Of a DNA stretch of 64,000 nucleotides, positions 46,401 through 55,679 are shown one piece after another. The stretch comes from Lacihabitans sp. CS3-21 (GTDB lineage: Bacteria > Bacteroidota > Bacteroidia > Cytophagales > Spirosomataceae). Position numbers and translations under genes: made by a program. Each line of letters begins with the position of its first letter. Within the stretch, counting starts at the first letter, position 1. Below the pieces are notes generated by a model. That model was not told the DNA's origin. It saw only the letters and a list, made by a program, of their open reading frames with translations, and did no database searches. The stretch covers positions 1 through 64,000 of the forward strand of contig NZ_RJUD01000002.1 of assembly GCF_024343675.1 (NCBI RefSeq), given 5' to 3'.

Positions 46401-47147
46401 TCAAACTTTCTCAACACCTTCGAAGCCTAAAAGGCTGATGCTATTAGGTTCTATATTGGTAATCAGCGTGTTTATTTTTTCTAGAGGGCAAATTTGATAG
46501 GCTTCCAAAACGCCAATTTTTTCTTCTACTACGCAGCAAATTGTATTTTTTGCGGCCGCCATCATTTGTTGTTTTAGGATCGATTCTTCGTAATTTCTTA
46601 TCGTCAGGCCTTTTGTTTTGTCTATGCCATTTACTCCCATAAAATAAATGTCGGCGTTGAATCGCTTTAATTGATTGCTCACCTCAGGACCCATGGCTAT
46701 TTGGTATCTTTTGTAGTATCGACCTCCAAGTAGTATCACTTCCACATTTTCGTGGTCGTTTAGAGCCATGGCCAGTGGGGGAGAGTTGGTTATTACTGTG
46801 AGCGTGAGGTTTTTTGGAATTTGTTCCGCCAAAAAGAAGTTTGTGGTTCCACCATCCAAAATGATTATCTGATTGTTTTTTAGAAATTTCACAGCCTTTT
46901 TGATGACAATTTCTAAATCACCACCTTTTTTTACGTCTTTACGTTGGCCAGACAAAATATTGAGATAGCTGTTTGATACCACCCCGCCATGCACCTTTTT
47001 CAAAAGGCCTTTGTCTTCAAGTTCAATAACATCACGCCTGACGCTGTCATAAGAAACTGTAAGCATGTTGCTTAGGTCTCCCAAGTTGATTTTTTTTGCG
47101 GTTTTTAAATGCTCTAAAATGAGTTGTTGTCTTTCTTCTTTTAGCAT
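46401..47147 (-). CDS. DeoR-family transcriptional regulator
   Basis: From the ATG at 47147 the protein has 248 residues. An N-terminal helix-turn-helix (MLKEERQQLILEHLKTAKK, VSYDSVRRDVIELEDKGLLKKVHGGV) is followed by the sugar-phosphate-sensing domain (VIKKAVKFLKNNQIIILDGGTTNFFLAEQIP, with the DGGTT phosphate loop). DeoR regulators usually repress sugar catabolism and respond to a phosphorylated sugar. A longer frame to 47237 would include the upstream repeat array and lacks family support. Just upstream lies an array of six TTGCA elements, a probable operator. It is downstream of susD on the same strand but separated by a terminator. Confidence 0.9.
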   Translation of the reverse strand: MLKEERQQLILEHLKTAKKINLGDLSNMLTVSYDSVRRDVIELEDKGLLKKVHGGVVSNSYLNILSGQRKDVKKGGDLEIVIKKAVKFLKNNQIIILDGGTTNFFLAEQIPKNLTLTVITNSPPLAMALNDHENVEVILLGGRYYKRYQIAMGPEVSNQLKRFNADIYFMGVNGIDKTKGLTIRNYEESILKQQMMAAAKNTICCVVEEKIGVLEAYQICPLEKINTLITNIEPNSISLLGFEGVEKV

Positions 47148-47210
47148 TTTGGTTTTCTTTTCTGAGAATAATGAACTGAATAAGGTAAAAATAGTTGTTT
47201 TAAGAATCAC

Positions 47211-47278
47211 TTGCAAATATTTGCAAAAATATTGCACAATAAATTTGCATTAATAAAATAAGTTTGCATAAATTTGCA
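47211..47278. promoter_or_regulatory. array of six TTGCA elements upstream of the DeoR gene
   Basis: TTGCA occurs at 47211, 47221, 47232, 47245, 47264 and 47274. The first two form a perfect 16-base palindrome TTGCAAATATTTGCAA (47211-47226). The first three and the last two elements are 10-11 bases apart, one helical turn. Three of them also complete TAnnTTTG octamers (47240, 47259, 47269) on the plus strand. The site is suited to cooperative binding of the adjacent regulator and to overlap with plus-strand promoters. Confidence 0.6.
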
Positions 47279-47326
47279 TCACTCAAGTAAGAAAGAAATT
47301 TAATAGAACCTATGATGAATCAAAAT

Positions 47327-47360
47327 GACCTCAGCTATGCCGAGGTCTTTTTTGTTTTTT
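47327..47360 (+). terminator. plus-strand terminator without an annotated gene
   Basis: Stem GACCTC-a-GC-TAT-GC-c-GAGGTC, followed by TTTTTTGTTTTTT on the plus strand. No plus-strand gene ends here, because the nearest plus gene ends at 46223 beyond a convergent gene. It may end a short RNA begun in the TTGCA array. A possible 18-codon frame (47312-47368) runs through it. Confidence 0.7.
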
Positions 47361-47365
47361 GGGCA

Positions 47366-47400
47366 TAAAAAAAGGAGGCTGAACAATCAACCTCCTTTTA
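47366..47400 (-). terminator. terminator of susC-susD
   Basis: Stem AAAGGAGG / CCTCCTTT with a run of T on the minus strand, 22 bases beyond the susD stop. Confidence 0.85.
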
Positions 47401-47421
47401 AAACTTCAAGAAAAATTAAAT

Positions 47422-48927
47422 TTAATTTCTTGACATAAGTTTGTTCACCTGTAATTCAGAGTTTGGAATTGGCCAGATATAATTTATAGATGATGGTTCT
47501 ACACTACCAATCGATGCTTTCGCAGGAATGGTTGCCATTAATCTCATCAAGTCAGTATTTCTTAATCCTTCACCTAAGAACTCAATTCTTCTTTCCAACA
47601 AAATGGCATCTATCAATGCCTGTGGTGTAGCAAAACTTGCAACAGTGTAAGTCCTTGATGCGTCAGAACGACCTCTAATTGAGTTTAAAAGAGCAATAGC
47701 CTCAGTATTTACAGTATTAGAAGTTCTTACTTTAGCTTCAGCCAAGCTCAACAATACCTCTGCGTATCTCAATACTGGAGCTTTGTCTAAGAATGGTGAT
47801 GGTGAGGAAAACTTCATCCAGTAAGTGTCAGTTGCATCTGTTAAGATAAAATCACGTCTAACATCCTTCGGTCCAAAAGCGGTTGTATCGGCTATTATAC
47901 CAGCTTTATTTAAACCATATTCACCATTTCCTCCTTTACTTGTTGGCATATAGTAAAACGCTACCGGATTTTGAGTACCAGGAGCATTTTGAGTACTAAA
48001 ACCGAAGGCAAAGATATTCTCAGCTGTTTCTTGAGGAAGTGCAAATACCGTCTTCACAGAGGCTTCCAATTTATGTGCAATACCACTTGTAGCAGAGAAT
48101 GGAGCAGAAGTTTGTGGCACCAACTTAGCAGCTTCGGTGGCTACATCGTTATAGCGTCCCATTGTAAGGTATACTCTGGTTTTTAAAGCAATAGCCGCAT
48201 TTCTGTGAGCTCTAGTTACTTTTGCCTCATTAGTTGCATATGTAAGCGGAAGGTTAGTCTCGGCAAAGTTCAAATCTTCCAAAATTTGCGTATAAACTTC
48301 TGCAACTGTGCTTCTTGCCAAGTCATTATTTTCTGAGCTTTTCTCACCTTTTAATCTCAAAGGTAAACCTGGCTTGCTACCAGCACCATCTGAATATGGT
48401 CTTGCATAATATTGTACAAGCGTTAGGTATGCCAAAGCACGTAGAAATCTTGCCTCACCTCTATATTGATTTGCTTTTGTGCTAAAGTCAGCAGGAAAAG
48501 TTGGAGCTACATACTTAGCGGTGTTATCATCAAGTCCTTGAAGAAACACGTTTATTTGATTGATTGCTGCATAGCCGGTGTTCCACAAATTAATAACATC
48601 ATTGGTTGATGTTTCCGTCAATGTATGGTTCCAAACTTGAAAACCAGTTACGGAATTACTTGTCCGGTTCAAGAAATCATTCGCTCTTATATCACCATAA
48701 ACTTGGCTTCTTCCACCCAAGAAGGCACCAACTTTCATGTATTGATACAATCCATTGGCTTGCAATTCGATTCTCGCAGGAGTGTCGAAAACCACTTGGT
48801 CAGAAAACAAAGTTTCTGGAATTGGATTCAAAAGATCATTTTGACAAGATACTCGAGCTCCTGAAATAGCTACTACTAGCGTAGCTTTTTTCAATATATT
48901 TTGATATTTTCTTTTCATTTTTAACAT
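47422..48927 (-). CDS. SusD/RagB-family nutrient-binding lipoprotein
   Basis: A precursor of about 500 residues with a lipoprotein-type N-terminus (ATLVVAISGARVSCQNDLLNP, Cys near 28; the residues before it are atypical, so lipidation is likely rather than certain). The N-terminal helical TPR-like part (RFLRALAYLTLVQYYARPYS) and the C-terminal PVLRYAEVLLSLAEAKVR and EFLGEGLRNTDLMRL segments define SusD/RagB. It lies 3 bases behind the SusC gene. SusD forms the lid that captures a glycan or peptide at the cell surface for SusC. No glycosidase is adjacent, so the ligand is unknown. Confidence 0.95.
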   Translation of the reverse strand: MLKMKRKYQNILKKATLVVAISGARVSCQNDLLNPIPETLFSDQVVFDTPARIELQANGLYQYMKVGAFLGGRSQVYGDIRANDFLNRTSNSVTGFQVWNHTLTETSTNDVINLWNTGYAAINQINVFLQGLDDNTAKYVAPTFPADFSTKANQYRGEARFLRALAYLTLVQYYARPYSDGAGSKPGLPLRLKGEKSSENNDLARSTVAEVYTQILEDLNFAETNLPLTYATNEAKVTRAHRNAAIALKTRVYLTMGRYNDVATEAAKLVPQTSAPFSATSGIAHKLEASVKTVFALPQETAENIFAFGFSTQNAPGTQNPVAFYYMPTSKGGNGEYGLNKAGIIADTTAFGPKDVRRDFILTDATDTYWMKFSSPSPFLDKAPVLRYAEVLLSLAEAKVRTSNTVNTEAIALLNSIRGRSDASRTYTVASFATPQALIDAILLERRIEFLGEGLRNTDLMRLMATIPAKASIGSVEPSSINYIWPIPNSELQVNKLMSRN

Positions 48928-48930
48928 TTT

Positions 48931-51900
48931 TTAGAAGCCTACATTAAGTCCGATTGTATAAGTTCTTGCTTGACCTACAGAGTTTCTGTCAATACCCATA
49001 CCTGTGTTACTTTGACCATTTGAAGATATTTCAGGATCAATACCTGTATATTTGGTAAGAAGAAACGCATTTTGAACCTGACCATATAGCCTCAAGTTAG
49101 ATACTTTGATTTTATTCAAAAGGCTTTTGTTAAATGCATAACCCAAAGCAATATTTCGGATTCTCAAGAAGTCGCCCTTCTCTACGTTTTCAGAAATAAC
49201 GAGTGCAGAGCCATTTGATACGTTGTCGCTGTATACGATACGTGGAACCGTACCTTCTTTGTTGGTTGGCGTCCATCTGTTCAAAATATCAGTATGGTTA
49301 TTCCAGAATCTTTGGTCTCTCAAACCTGCTTTTGTACCATTATAGATGTAGTTACCACCTGAGAATTGCGTAAATATACCCAAATCAAATGCCTTGTAAG
49401 TGAAGTTATTATCCAATCCACCATACCATTTTGGAAGTACTGGTCCGTAAAACTCGCCATCTATCAATTGGTTTGGAGCTGAAATAGTTTTCCCTTCCAA
49501 AGTTGTCCAGCCAGCACCTAAGTGGTCATATTGTACTATAGTTCCGTCTTTTTTCTTAGCCAATCTTCTACCATTGTCAGGGTTTACACCTAGGGTAGGA
49601 ACTGCAAGAATTTCCCCTACAGATCTTCCAACTGTCGTGTAGTTTGAAGTCTCCAAACCAGAGGTAGCTGTACCAATACGCTCACCTTCACTACCGGTAA
49701 GTGCCAATACCTCATTTCTTTGCGTGGTAATGTTTCCAGTCACTTTCCATGTGAAATCTTTCTTAGTAATGGCATTGTAAGTCAAGCTTAGCTCAACACC
49801 AGTATTTTGCATTGAACCTACGTTGGCCAAAATTGAGTTTCCAGGAATACCTTTTGAAGGCGACTGAGGAACACTCATGATCAAACCGTCCACAAGGTTT
49901 TTGTAGTAGGCAAATTCTCCAGTTAGTTTATCATCCAAGGCTCCAAAGGTAAAACCAATATCAGTTTTCTTAGATGTTTCCCAGCTCAAAGCAGTATTAC
50001 CAGCTCCACTGTAGAAAAGTGTAGCGGTGTTTATGTTAAGACCTGATGAATATGATTGAAGAGATGCAAAATCACCCACCCCTTGACTATTTCCAAGTTC
50101 TCCGTAGCTACCAGTAACCTTGAAGAAGTTGATTTTACTCAACAAAGGACTGTTTTTCCAAAATGCCTCCTCAGAAAGTATATAACCCAACGATAGACCA
50201 TAGAAGTTACCCCATTTCTGAGCCCAAGCTGAGTATCCGTCTCTACGGAAGTTTACCGAAGCAAAGTATTTTCTTCCAAAGTTATAGTTCAATCTACTAA
50301 AATAAGATAATAAATAGTTTTCACCTTGACCGTTACCATCTGGAACGATGTTGGTGAAATTACCCTGGAAAGTTGTAAAGAATGCATCCGCTAGTATGGT
50401 TCTGTTTGCTCCCCATCTGTCATAGGTACTGTGTTGCTGTTCGCCACCCACAAGCAATGATAGGTTGTGATTATCGGCTAGCGTTATATCATATTGAGCA
50501 GTGTTCTGCCAGTTCCAACGTTTGTTAGTTCTGTAGTAGTTGCTTGCAGAACCTGTGCTTGAGAATCCGTCGCCCGCAATACCAGCATAGAAAATCTGAT
50601 CCTCAAGTGACATATTATTCAATCCAAACTGCGTTCTAAGGTTCAAACCTTTGAAAAGGTTTAAGTTGGCAAATACACTACCTTGTACCTCGTTACCTTC
50701 AGAAGAGAATCTGTTCAAATCCAAAATTGGAGCTGGGTTGTAATATCCAGTTACCAACTGACCACCTGTTGCAGGGTTAAGGTTAGCTCCTGGTCCAATA
50801 CCAGCACCAGCAAGGTTATAAGAACCATCAGCCAACAAAGCTGGGACGTTTGGAGGTAATACCAAAGGTAAACGACCTAAACCAGCAATTGAGAATCCTG
50901 AACCAAATGATCCAGAGTTAGGAGCTGAGTTGAAGTTATTTGAGTATCCAAAAGTTACACCTACAGTGAAGTTTTTGAATACTTTGTGATCAACATTGAT
51001 TCTGGCGTTTGTTCTTGAAAAGTCGTTGTTCACCAACATACCTTTTTGCTTGGTATTACCCAAAGAGAAATAATATGAAGTTTTCTCAGTACCACCAGAA
51101 AAACTCATAGCGTTATTATAAGAGAAACCAGTTCTATAAACGTAGTCATACCAGTCAGTATCAACAGTTTGACCATTGATAGTCATTGGTTTGAAGCCTT
51201 CAATGTTTGTGCCTGCTTTTCCGGTTCTGATAAGCGTATTCTCGTTAAGGTTTTTAACACCTTCATTTTTGATGGTCATATACTCATCAGCATTCAAAAC
51301 ATCAATCAGTCTGAATGCTTGAGTAGCACCTACCCACGAATCAAAGTTAAACTTGCTTTTACCAGCAGAACCTCTCTTAGTAGTAATCAAAATAACACCA
51401 CCACTAGCTCTTGAGCCATAAATAGCACTCGCAGATGCATCTTTCAAAACCTCAACACTTTGAATATCCTCTGGATTGATATTACTCAAAGGGTTGTTAG
51501 AAGCCTGACTAGCACCATTGTTTCCTGTAAATGCAGGAATGCCATCAATAACAATTAAAGGATAAGAACTCATGTTGATAGAGTTTACCCCACGAATGAA
51601 AATTACTGGAGGGTTGTTCAATACACCGTTTGGCGTAGTAATGTTCACCCCTGCAGCTCTACCTTGAAGAGCCTGATCAAAACTCTGAACTGGAGCTTTA
51701 GCAATAGATTTTCCGGCTATAGTCGAAATTGACCCCGTCAAATCTTTTCTTGACTGCGTTCCGTAACCAATCACAACCAACTGTTCTAACTGATTGTCAT
51801 CGTTTTGTAAGGCTACATCGATTACACTTTTTGAACCGACTGCGACTTCTTTAGCTTCCATACCAATAAAGGTAAAAACTAGCGTTTGGTTCGAGGCAAC

Positions 51901-52095
51901 TTCAATAGTGTACAATCCGTTAAAGTCTGTTTGAGTTCCTTTGGAGGTACCCTTCACTAACACCGACACTCCTGGTAATCCTGAACCATCGTCAGCAGAA
52001 GTGACTTTCCCTGTTACTTTGTTTGTTTGGGCAAAAGATTCATTTAACCCAACCAAAAACAACAGCCCCAAAATAAGTTGGAGAGTTTTCTTCAT
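48931..52095 (-). CDS. SusC/RagA-family TonB-linked outer-membrane protein
   Basis: A 1054-residue precursor with a signal peptide (about 1-22), an N-terminal CarboxypepD_reg-like domain (VTGKVTSADDGSGLPGVSVLVKG, about 25-105), the plug with GYGTQSRKDLTGSIS and DASASAIYGSRASGGVILITTKRG, and a 22-strand barrel ending TYTIGLNVGF. The length and motifs are normal for SusC. It imports a nutrient bound by the SusD partner, using TonB energy. Paired with susD in a two-gene operon. The amino-acid permease gene is divergent to it, 503 bases away. Confidence 0.96.
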   Translation of the reverse strand: MKKTLQLILGLLFLVGLNESFAQTNKVTGKVTSADDGSGLPGVSVLVKGTSKGTQTDFNGLYTIEVASNQTLVFTFIGMEAKEVAVGSKSVIDVALQNDDNQLEQLVVIGYGTQSRKDLTGSISTIAGKSIAKAPVQSFDQALQGRAAGVNITTPNGVLNNPPVIFIRGVNSINMSSYPLIVIDGIPAFTGNNGASQASNNPLSNINPEDIQSVEVLKDASASAIYGSRASGGVILITTKRGSAGKSKFNFDSWVGATQAFRLIDVLNADEYMTIKNEGVKNLNENTLIRTGKAGTNIEGFKPMTINGQTVDTDWYDYVYRTGFSYNNAMSFSGGTEKTSYYFSLGNTKQKGMLVNNDFSRTNARINVDHKVFKNFTVGVTFGYSNNFNSAPNSGSFGSGFSIAGLGRLPLVLPPNVPALLADGSYNLAGAGIGPGANLNPATGGQLVTGYYNPAPILDLNRFSSEGNEVQGSVFANLNLFKGLNLRTQFGLNNMSLEDQIFYAGIAGDGFSSTGSASNYYRTNKRWNWQNTAQYDITLADNHNLSLLVGGEQQHSTYDRWGANRTILADAFFTTFQGNFTNIVPDGNGQGENYLLSYFSRLNYNFGRKYFASVNFRRDGYSAWAQKWGNFYGLSLGYILSEEAFWKNSPLLSKINFFKVTGSYGELGNSQGVGDFASLQSYSSGLNINTATLFYSGAGNTALSWETSKKTDIGFTFGALDDKLTGEFAYYKNLVDGLIMSVPQSPSKGIPGNSILANVGSMQNTGVELSLTYNAITKKDFTWKVTGNITTQRNEVLALTGSEGERIGTATSGLETSNYTTVGRSVGEILAVPTLGVNPDNGRRLAKKKDGTIVQYDHLGAGWTTLEGKTISAPNQLIDGEFYGPVLPKWYGGLDNNFTYKAFDLGIFTQFSGGNYIYNGTKAGLRDQRFWNNHTDILNRWTPTNKEGTVPRIVYSDNVSNGSALVISENVEKGDFLRIRNIALGYAFNKSLLNKIKVSNLRLYGQVQNAFLLTKYTGIDPEISSNGQSNTGMGIDRNSVGQARTYTIGLNVGF

Positions 52096-52598
52096 AATAG
52101 AATTATTTAATAGTTTGTTAATAATAAAAACTCTGCAAAGTAAGAGGCGAATGTTTTGCGATACAAGTAAATTTTTATTTTTGACGAAAGTCAGTAGACG
52201 AAAAGGTGGTATTTAATAAAATTCTAATCTAGTTTTAATTTGAGTTTCAAAAAACTACTTTTCATAAACAGGAGTTTACAAAACAATTAACTAAAAAAAG
52301 CAAGAAACACTTTCTAAAAAAATGGCATTTCTCCCGATTGTGTTTATGAAAGGAATGCATTTTACCGGATTTCAGCATATTACGAATTTTATTATTAGAC
52401 TATCAAACGGTAATATTTCCAAAAAAAATAGCTATACTTAGCTCGGCTTCAAAAAATATTTACCATTTATTAAACCTCAGAAAGTGGTCAGAATGGCATT
52501 GCAAAAAAAATCAGTTTTTCGATAATTGAGCAAATTATGCTTTGGTGAAATATAAAAGGCAATGATTTTATTTTAACTTGCGATAATAAGCATACTAT
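52096..52598. other. intergenic stretch between susC and the permease gene
   Basis: About 500 AT-rich bases that should hold two divergent promoters. I see no exact TAnnTTTG pair. A 39-codon frame at 52324-52443 has no recognisable content and no support. Confidence 0.45.
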
Positions 52599-53930
52599 AT
52601 GACAAACAAATCTTCAAATCAATTACTCAAGCTACTTGGTGTAGGTTTTGGAATAGCAGTAACCATTGGCGGTACCATTGGAACAGGCATTTTAAGAAAG
52701 CCTGGAGCCATAGCTGCACAAATTGGTGATTCTACTATCATCATGCTCATATGGATTGCGGTGAGTATTTACGCGTTTTTGGGCGTTTTGTGTGCCATTG
52801 AGTTGGGTGTATCACTGCCTCAAGCTGGATCATGGTATGTCTATGCCAGAAGAGCTTTTGGGAATTATTTCGGATTTATAACTGGACTCACAAGTTGGTT
52901 AGGAACTGTAGCGGCTTTGGGATTTGGAGCTTATACCATGAGCGAATACATTATTTTGCTTTTGCCTAACCTCGAAAACTTTATTCAAATAATAGCCATT
53001 AGTATTTTAGTGGTTTTAACCTCATTTCACTTTTTGGGTACTTGGGCGGGTGGGAAATCACAAGAAGTACTTTCGTTTCTAAAAGCTATTGGATTGATTG
53101 TTTTTGTGGTTTTATGTTTTATTTATGGTAAAGACGTGGATTATTCGCTCTTGAAAATCACAGCCGAGAAGACCCAAAAACCGGCTCTACTCTTTGGAAT
53201 AATAGCAGCTTTGCAATCTATATTTTATACCTTTGATGGATGGCATACCGCCTCATATTTTTCTGAAGAAAATACGGACCCTGCCAAAAGTTTACCTAAA
53301 TCAATGATTTTGGGAGTTTTGATGGTTATTGTTATTTACTTATTAGTGAATGCCGCCATCCTCTATGTTATACCAATGGACCTTTTGGCAAATTCCAAAC
53401 TCGCTGCAGCAGATGCCGTTTTGCTTATTTTTGGTGCAAATTCAGCCAAAATAGTGACATTCTTTCTTATGCTTTCTATTTTGGGCATGCTCAATGCACA
53501 AACGATGTTTGCTCCAAGAGTGATTTTTTCAATGAGTAGGGATGGATTGTTTCATAAGGCAGTTCAAAAAGTCAATAAATCAGGAACACCTTCTGTGGCC
53601 ATGCCACTTACTAGTATTGGTTCCATTCTTTTGATCATATCAGGAAAAGAAATCTGTGGTGTACTTTCTGATATTGCAACCTTCTTCTTTGTAATGAGTT
53701 ATGCGGCTGGCTTTGCTTCATTGATTAGACTTAGAAAAACTGAGCCAAATTTAGCACGACCATTTAAAGTCCCAGGATTTCCGTATGTGCCCTATTTCTT
53801 GCTGATTTGTTCTGTTTTGTTTTTGATAGGAGCAGTTTTGCAGGATTTGAAGAGTAGCCAGTTTGCCTTGATATTTTTAGTTTTGAGTTATCCTTTATAC
53901 AAATTGCAGGTCAGAAGTGTTAAAAATTAA
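52599..53930 (+). CDS. APC-superfamily amino-acid permease
   Basis: A 443-residue protein with about 12 transmembrane helices. The first helix carries the APC substrate-binding motif GGTIGTGILRKPG. A helix-6 segment reads ALQSIFYTFDGWHTASYFSEE, and a helix-8 segment SILGMLNAQTMFAPRVIFSMSRDG is like that of L-type amino-acid exchangers. It imports or exchanges amino acids at the inner membrane. The substrate is open. It is monocistronic with a hairpin just after the stop, and faces away from susC. Confidence 0.92.
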   Translation: MTNKSSNQLLKLLGVGFGIAVTIGGTIGTGILRKPGAIAAQIGDSTIIMLIWIAVSIYAFLGVLCAIELGVSLPQAGSWYVYARRAFGNYFGFITGLTSWLGTVAALGFGAYTMSEYIILLLPNLENFIQIIAISILVVLTSFHFLGTWAGGKSQEVLSFLKAIGLIVFVVLCFIYGKDVDYSLLKITAEKTQKPALLFGIIAALQSIFYTFDGWHTASYFSEENTDPAKSLPKSMILGVLMVIVIYLLVNAAILYVIPMDLLANSKLAAADAVLLIFGANSAKIVTFFLMLSILGMLNAQTMFAPRVIFSMSRDGLFHKAVQKVNKSGTPSVAMPLTSIGSILLIISGKEICGVLSDIATFFFVMSYAAGFASLIRLRKTEPNLARPFKVPGFPYVPYFLLICSVLFLIGAVLQDLKSSQFALIFLVLSYPLYKLQVRSVKN

Positions 53931-53950
53931 GACTTTTTGGAGGTCTTTTA
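53929..53950 (+). terminator. terminator of the permease gene
   Basis: Stem AAGAC / GTCTT overlapping the stop codon, followed by TTTAA. The stem is short, so confidence is moderate. Confidence 0.5.
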
Positions 53951-54008
53951 ACAAAATAAGCCATAGCTTTGTTTCTCAAATATAACGTCGAATCTAAAAT
54001 ACGCATAG

Positions 54009-54983
54009 ATGCCCTTTAAATCCTATCTAGAAGCCATAAACAAAGAATTTGAAAATCATTCTTACGGACAAAATCCTGTAGAGCTTTATGAGCCGATAGA
54101 ATATATAATGTCATTAGGTGGCAAAAGACTCAGGCCATTACTTACGCTAATGTCGGCAAACTTGTGGTTGTATAACTGGCAAAAAGCTATAAAGCCAGCT
54201 ATGGCCGTGGAGGTTTTTCACAATTTCACTTTGATGCATGACGACATCATGGACCAAGCCCCATTACGAAGAGGCCAACAAACGGTTCATGAAAAATGGA
54301 ACATAAATACTGCTATTCTTTCTGGAGATGTGATGTTAGTAGCAGCTTACGATTTGCTTTTGCTAGTTGAAGACAGGCATTTCAAACAAGTTGTTCGTCG
54401 GTTTAATAAAACAGCAGCGGAAGTATGTGAAGGCCAACAGTTAGATATGGTTTTTGCCAAAAAGAAGGATGTCAAAAAAGAAGATTACATAGAAATGATT
54501 CGCCTGAAGACTTCTGTACTTTTGGGTTTTGCCATGGAACTAGGCGGTATTGTGGCCGACGCCGACGCTGAATCAGTTGATTTATTGAACGAAATAGGCG
54601 TTAATTTGGGTATTGGTTTTCAACTAAATGACGATATTTTAGATGTTTATGCAGATCCAGAGAAGTTTGGCAAGCAAGTAGGAGGAGACATTATAGAAAA
54701 TAAAAAAACCTGGCTACTGCTGGATGCATTAGAAAAATCTGTGGGCAGTGAAGAAGCCAAAGCTTTGGAGGGGTGGTTGAAAAAGAAAAAATTCGATGCC
54801 AACGAAAAAGTAGAAGCTATCAAAGCCATTTATGATAAATTAGAAATAAAAGCTGAGGCGGAAGCAGAAGCCAAAAAGTATTTTAGAAAGGCTACGGATG
54901 CACTCAATAAACTAGCAGTAAGTGAGGATAAAAAGCAAGTTTTGAGATTATTTGCGGAGCAATTAGAAAACAGAGAAAATTAA
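54009..54983 (+). CDS. trans-isoprenyl diphosphate synthase
   Basis: A 324-residue all-helical prenyl synthase. The first Asp-rich motif is HDDIMD, with the substrate-binding GGKRLRP before it and the Arg pair APLRRGQ after it. The second motif is NDDILD, followed by GKQVGGDI. It condenses isopentenyl diphosphate with an allylic diphosphate; chain length cannot be fixed from sequence, and products could be farnesyl, geranylgeranyl or an octaprenyl side chain for menaquinone. It is cytoplasmic. The rhomboid gene follows after 4 bases. Confidence 0.94.
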   Translation: MPFKSYLEAINKEFENHSYGQNPVELYEPIEYIMSLGGKRLRPLLTLMSANLWLYNWQKAIKPAMAVEVFHNFTLMHDDIMDQAPLRRGQQTVHEKWNINTAILSGDVMLVAAYDLLLLVEDRHFKQVVRRFNKTAAEVCEGQQLDMVFAKKKDVKKEDYIEMIRLKTSVLLGFAMELGGIVADADAESVDLLNEIGVNLGIGFQLNDDILDVYADPEKFGKQVGGDIIENKKTWLLLDALEKSVGSEEAKALEGWLKKKKFDANEKVEAIKAIYDKLEIKAEAEAEAKKYFRKATDALNKLAVSEDKKQVLRLFAEQLENREN

Positions 54984-54987
54984 AAAA

Positions 54988-55605
54988 ATGAGTCTAAGTA
55001 TAATAATCATACTCGTAACGGTTGTAATAAGTTTAATGGCTTTCAGAGATGGTGGTTTGATGAATAAACTTATTCACAATCCTTATTCAGTAAGCCATAG
55101 AAAGGAATATTACCGAGTGCTTACCTGCGGATTTATCCATGCAGATTACATGCATTTATTGTTAAATATGTATGCTTTATATCTTTTCGGAGGTGCAGTA
55201 GAAAGCTATTTTGAATATCTTTTTGGTGGAAATGCCCATTTATACTTTATGCTCCTATATTTGTTGGGTATCATTATATCTAATATTCCAGATATGATCA
55301 AATACAAAAATATGGCTTTTTACAATTCATTGGGTGCTTCAGGAGGGGTAAGTTCAATTGTTTTTGCTAGTATTATTCTGTCTCCCATGACCAAACTGAT
55401 GATGTTCCCAATTCCGATTCCCATGCCAGCATATATTTTTGCTATCATTTATGTAGCGTATTCCGTATACATGGACCGAAGACAAGGCGATAATGTAAAC
55501 CACATGGCTCACCTTTGGGGTGGACTATGGGGAGTTGTTTTTATGATGGTAGCTTATCCTGATTCTATTAAAGGCTTTTTTAATCAAATATTGGGCTCAT
55601 TCTGA
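54988..55605 (+). CDS. rhomboid-family intramembrane serine protease
   Basis: A 205-residue protein with six transmembrane helices. The catalytic Ser is in GASGGVSS (Ser near residue 114) and the paired His in NHMAHLWGG. The first conserved motif is FIHADYMHLLLNMYALYLFG, typical of rhomboids. It cleaves transmembrane segments of membrane proteins. Starts 4 bases after the prenyl synthase gene, so it is co-transcribed. Its stop overlaps the CTG that may start the next gene. Confidence 0.92.
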   Translation: MSLSIIIILVTVVISLMAFRDGGLMNKLIHNPYSVSHRKEYYRVLTCGFIHADYMHLLLNMYALYLFGGAVESYFEYLFGGNAHLYFMLLYLLGIIISNIPDMIKYKNMAFYNSLGASGGVSSIVFASIILSPMTKLMMFPIPIPMPAYIFAIIYVAYSVYMDRRQGDNVNHMAHLWGGLWGVVFMMVAYPDSIKGFFNQILGSF

Positions 55606-55679
55606 AAAAAATAGCAAACATATTTTGTCAACCTTATCCGCAAAGAGAAAGGACAAATAAACAAGCTCTCATTCATTCT

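Noticed and set aside
47148-47237. Longer start for the DeoR regulator
   Set aside because: It would translate through the TTGCA array, and the conserved DeoR N-terminus begins at the ATG at 47147.
47312-47368. 18-codon frame over the plus-strand terminator
   Set aside because: It reads through the hairpin and its T-run, so it is more likely chance; kept only as part of the short-RNA idea.
52324-52443. 39-codon plus frame upstream of the permease gene
   Set aside because: No homology recognised, no promoter, and it lies in a long divergent gap where such frames are expected by chance.
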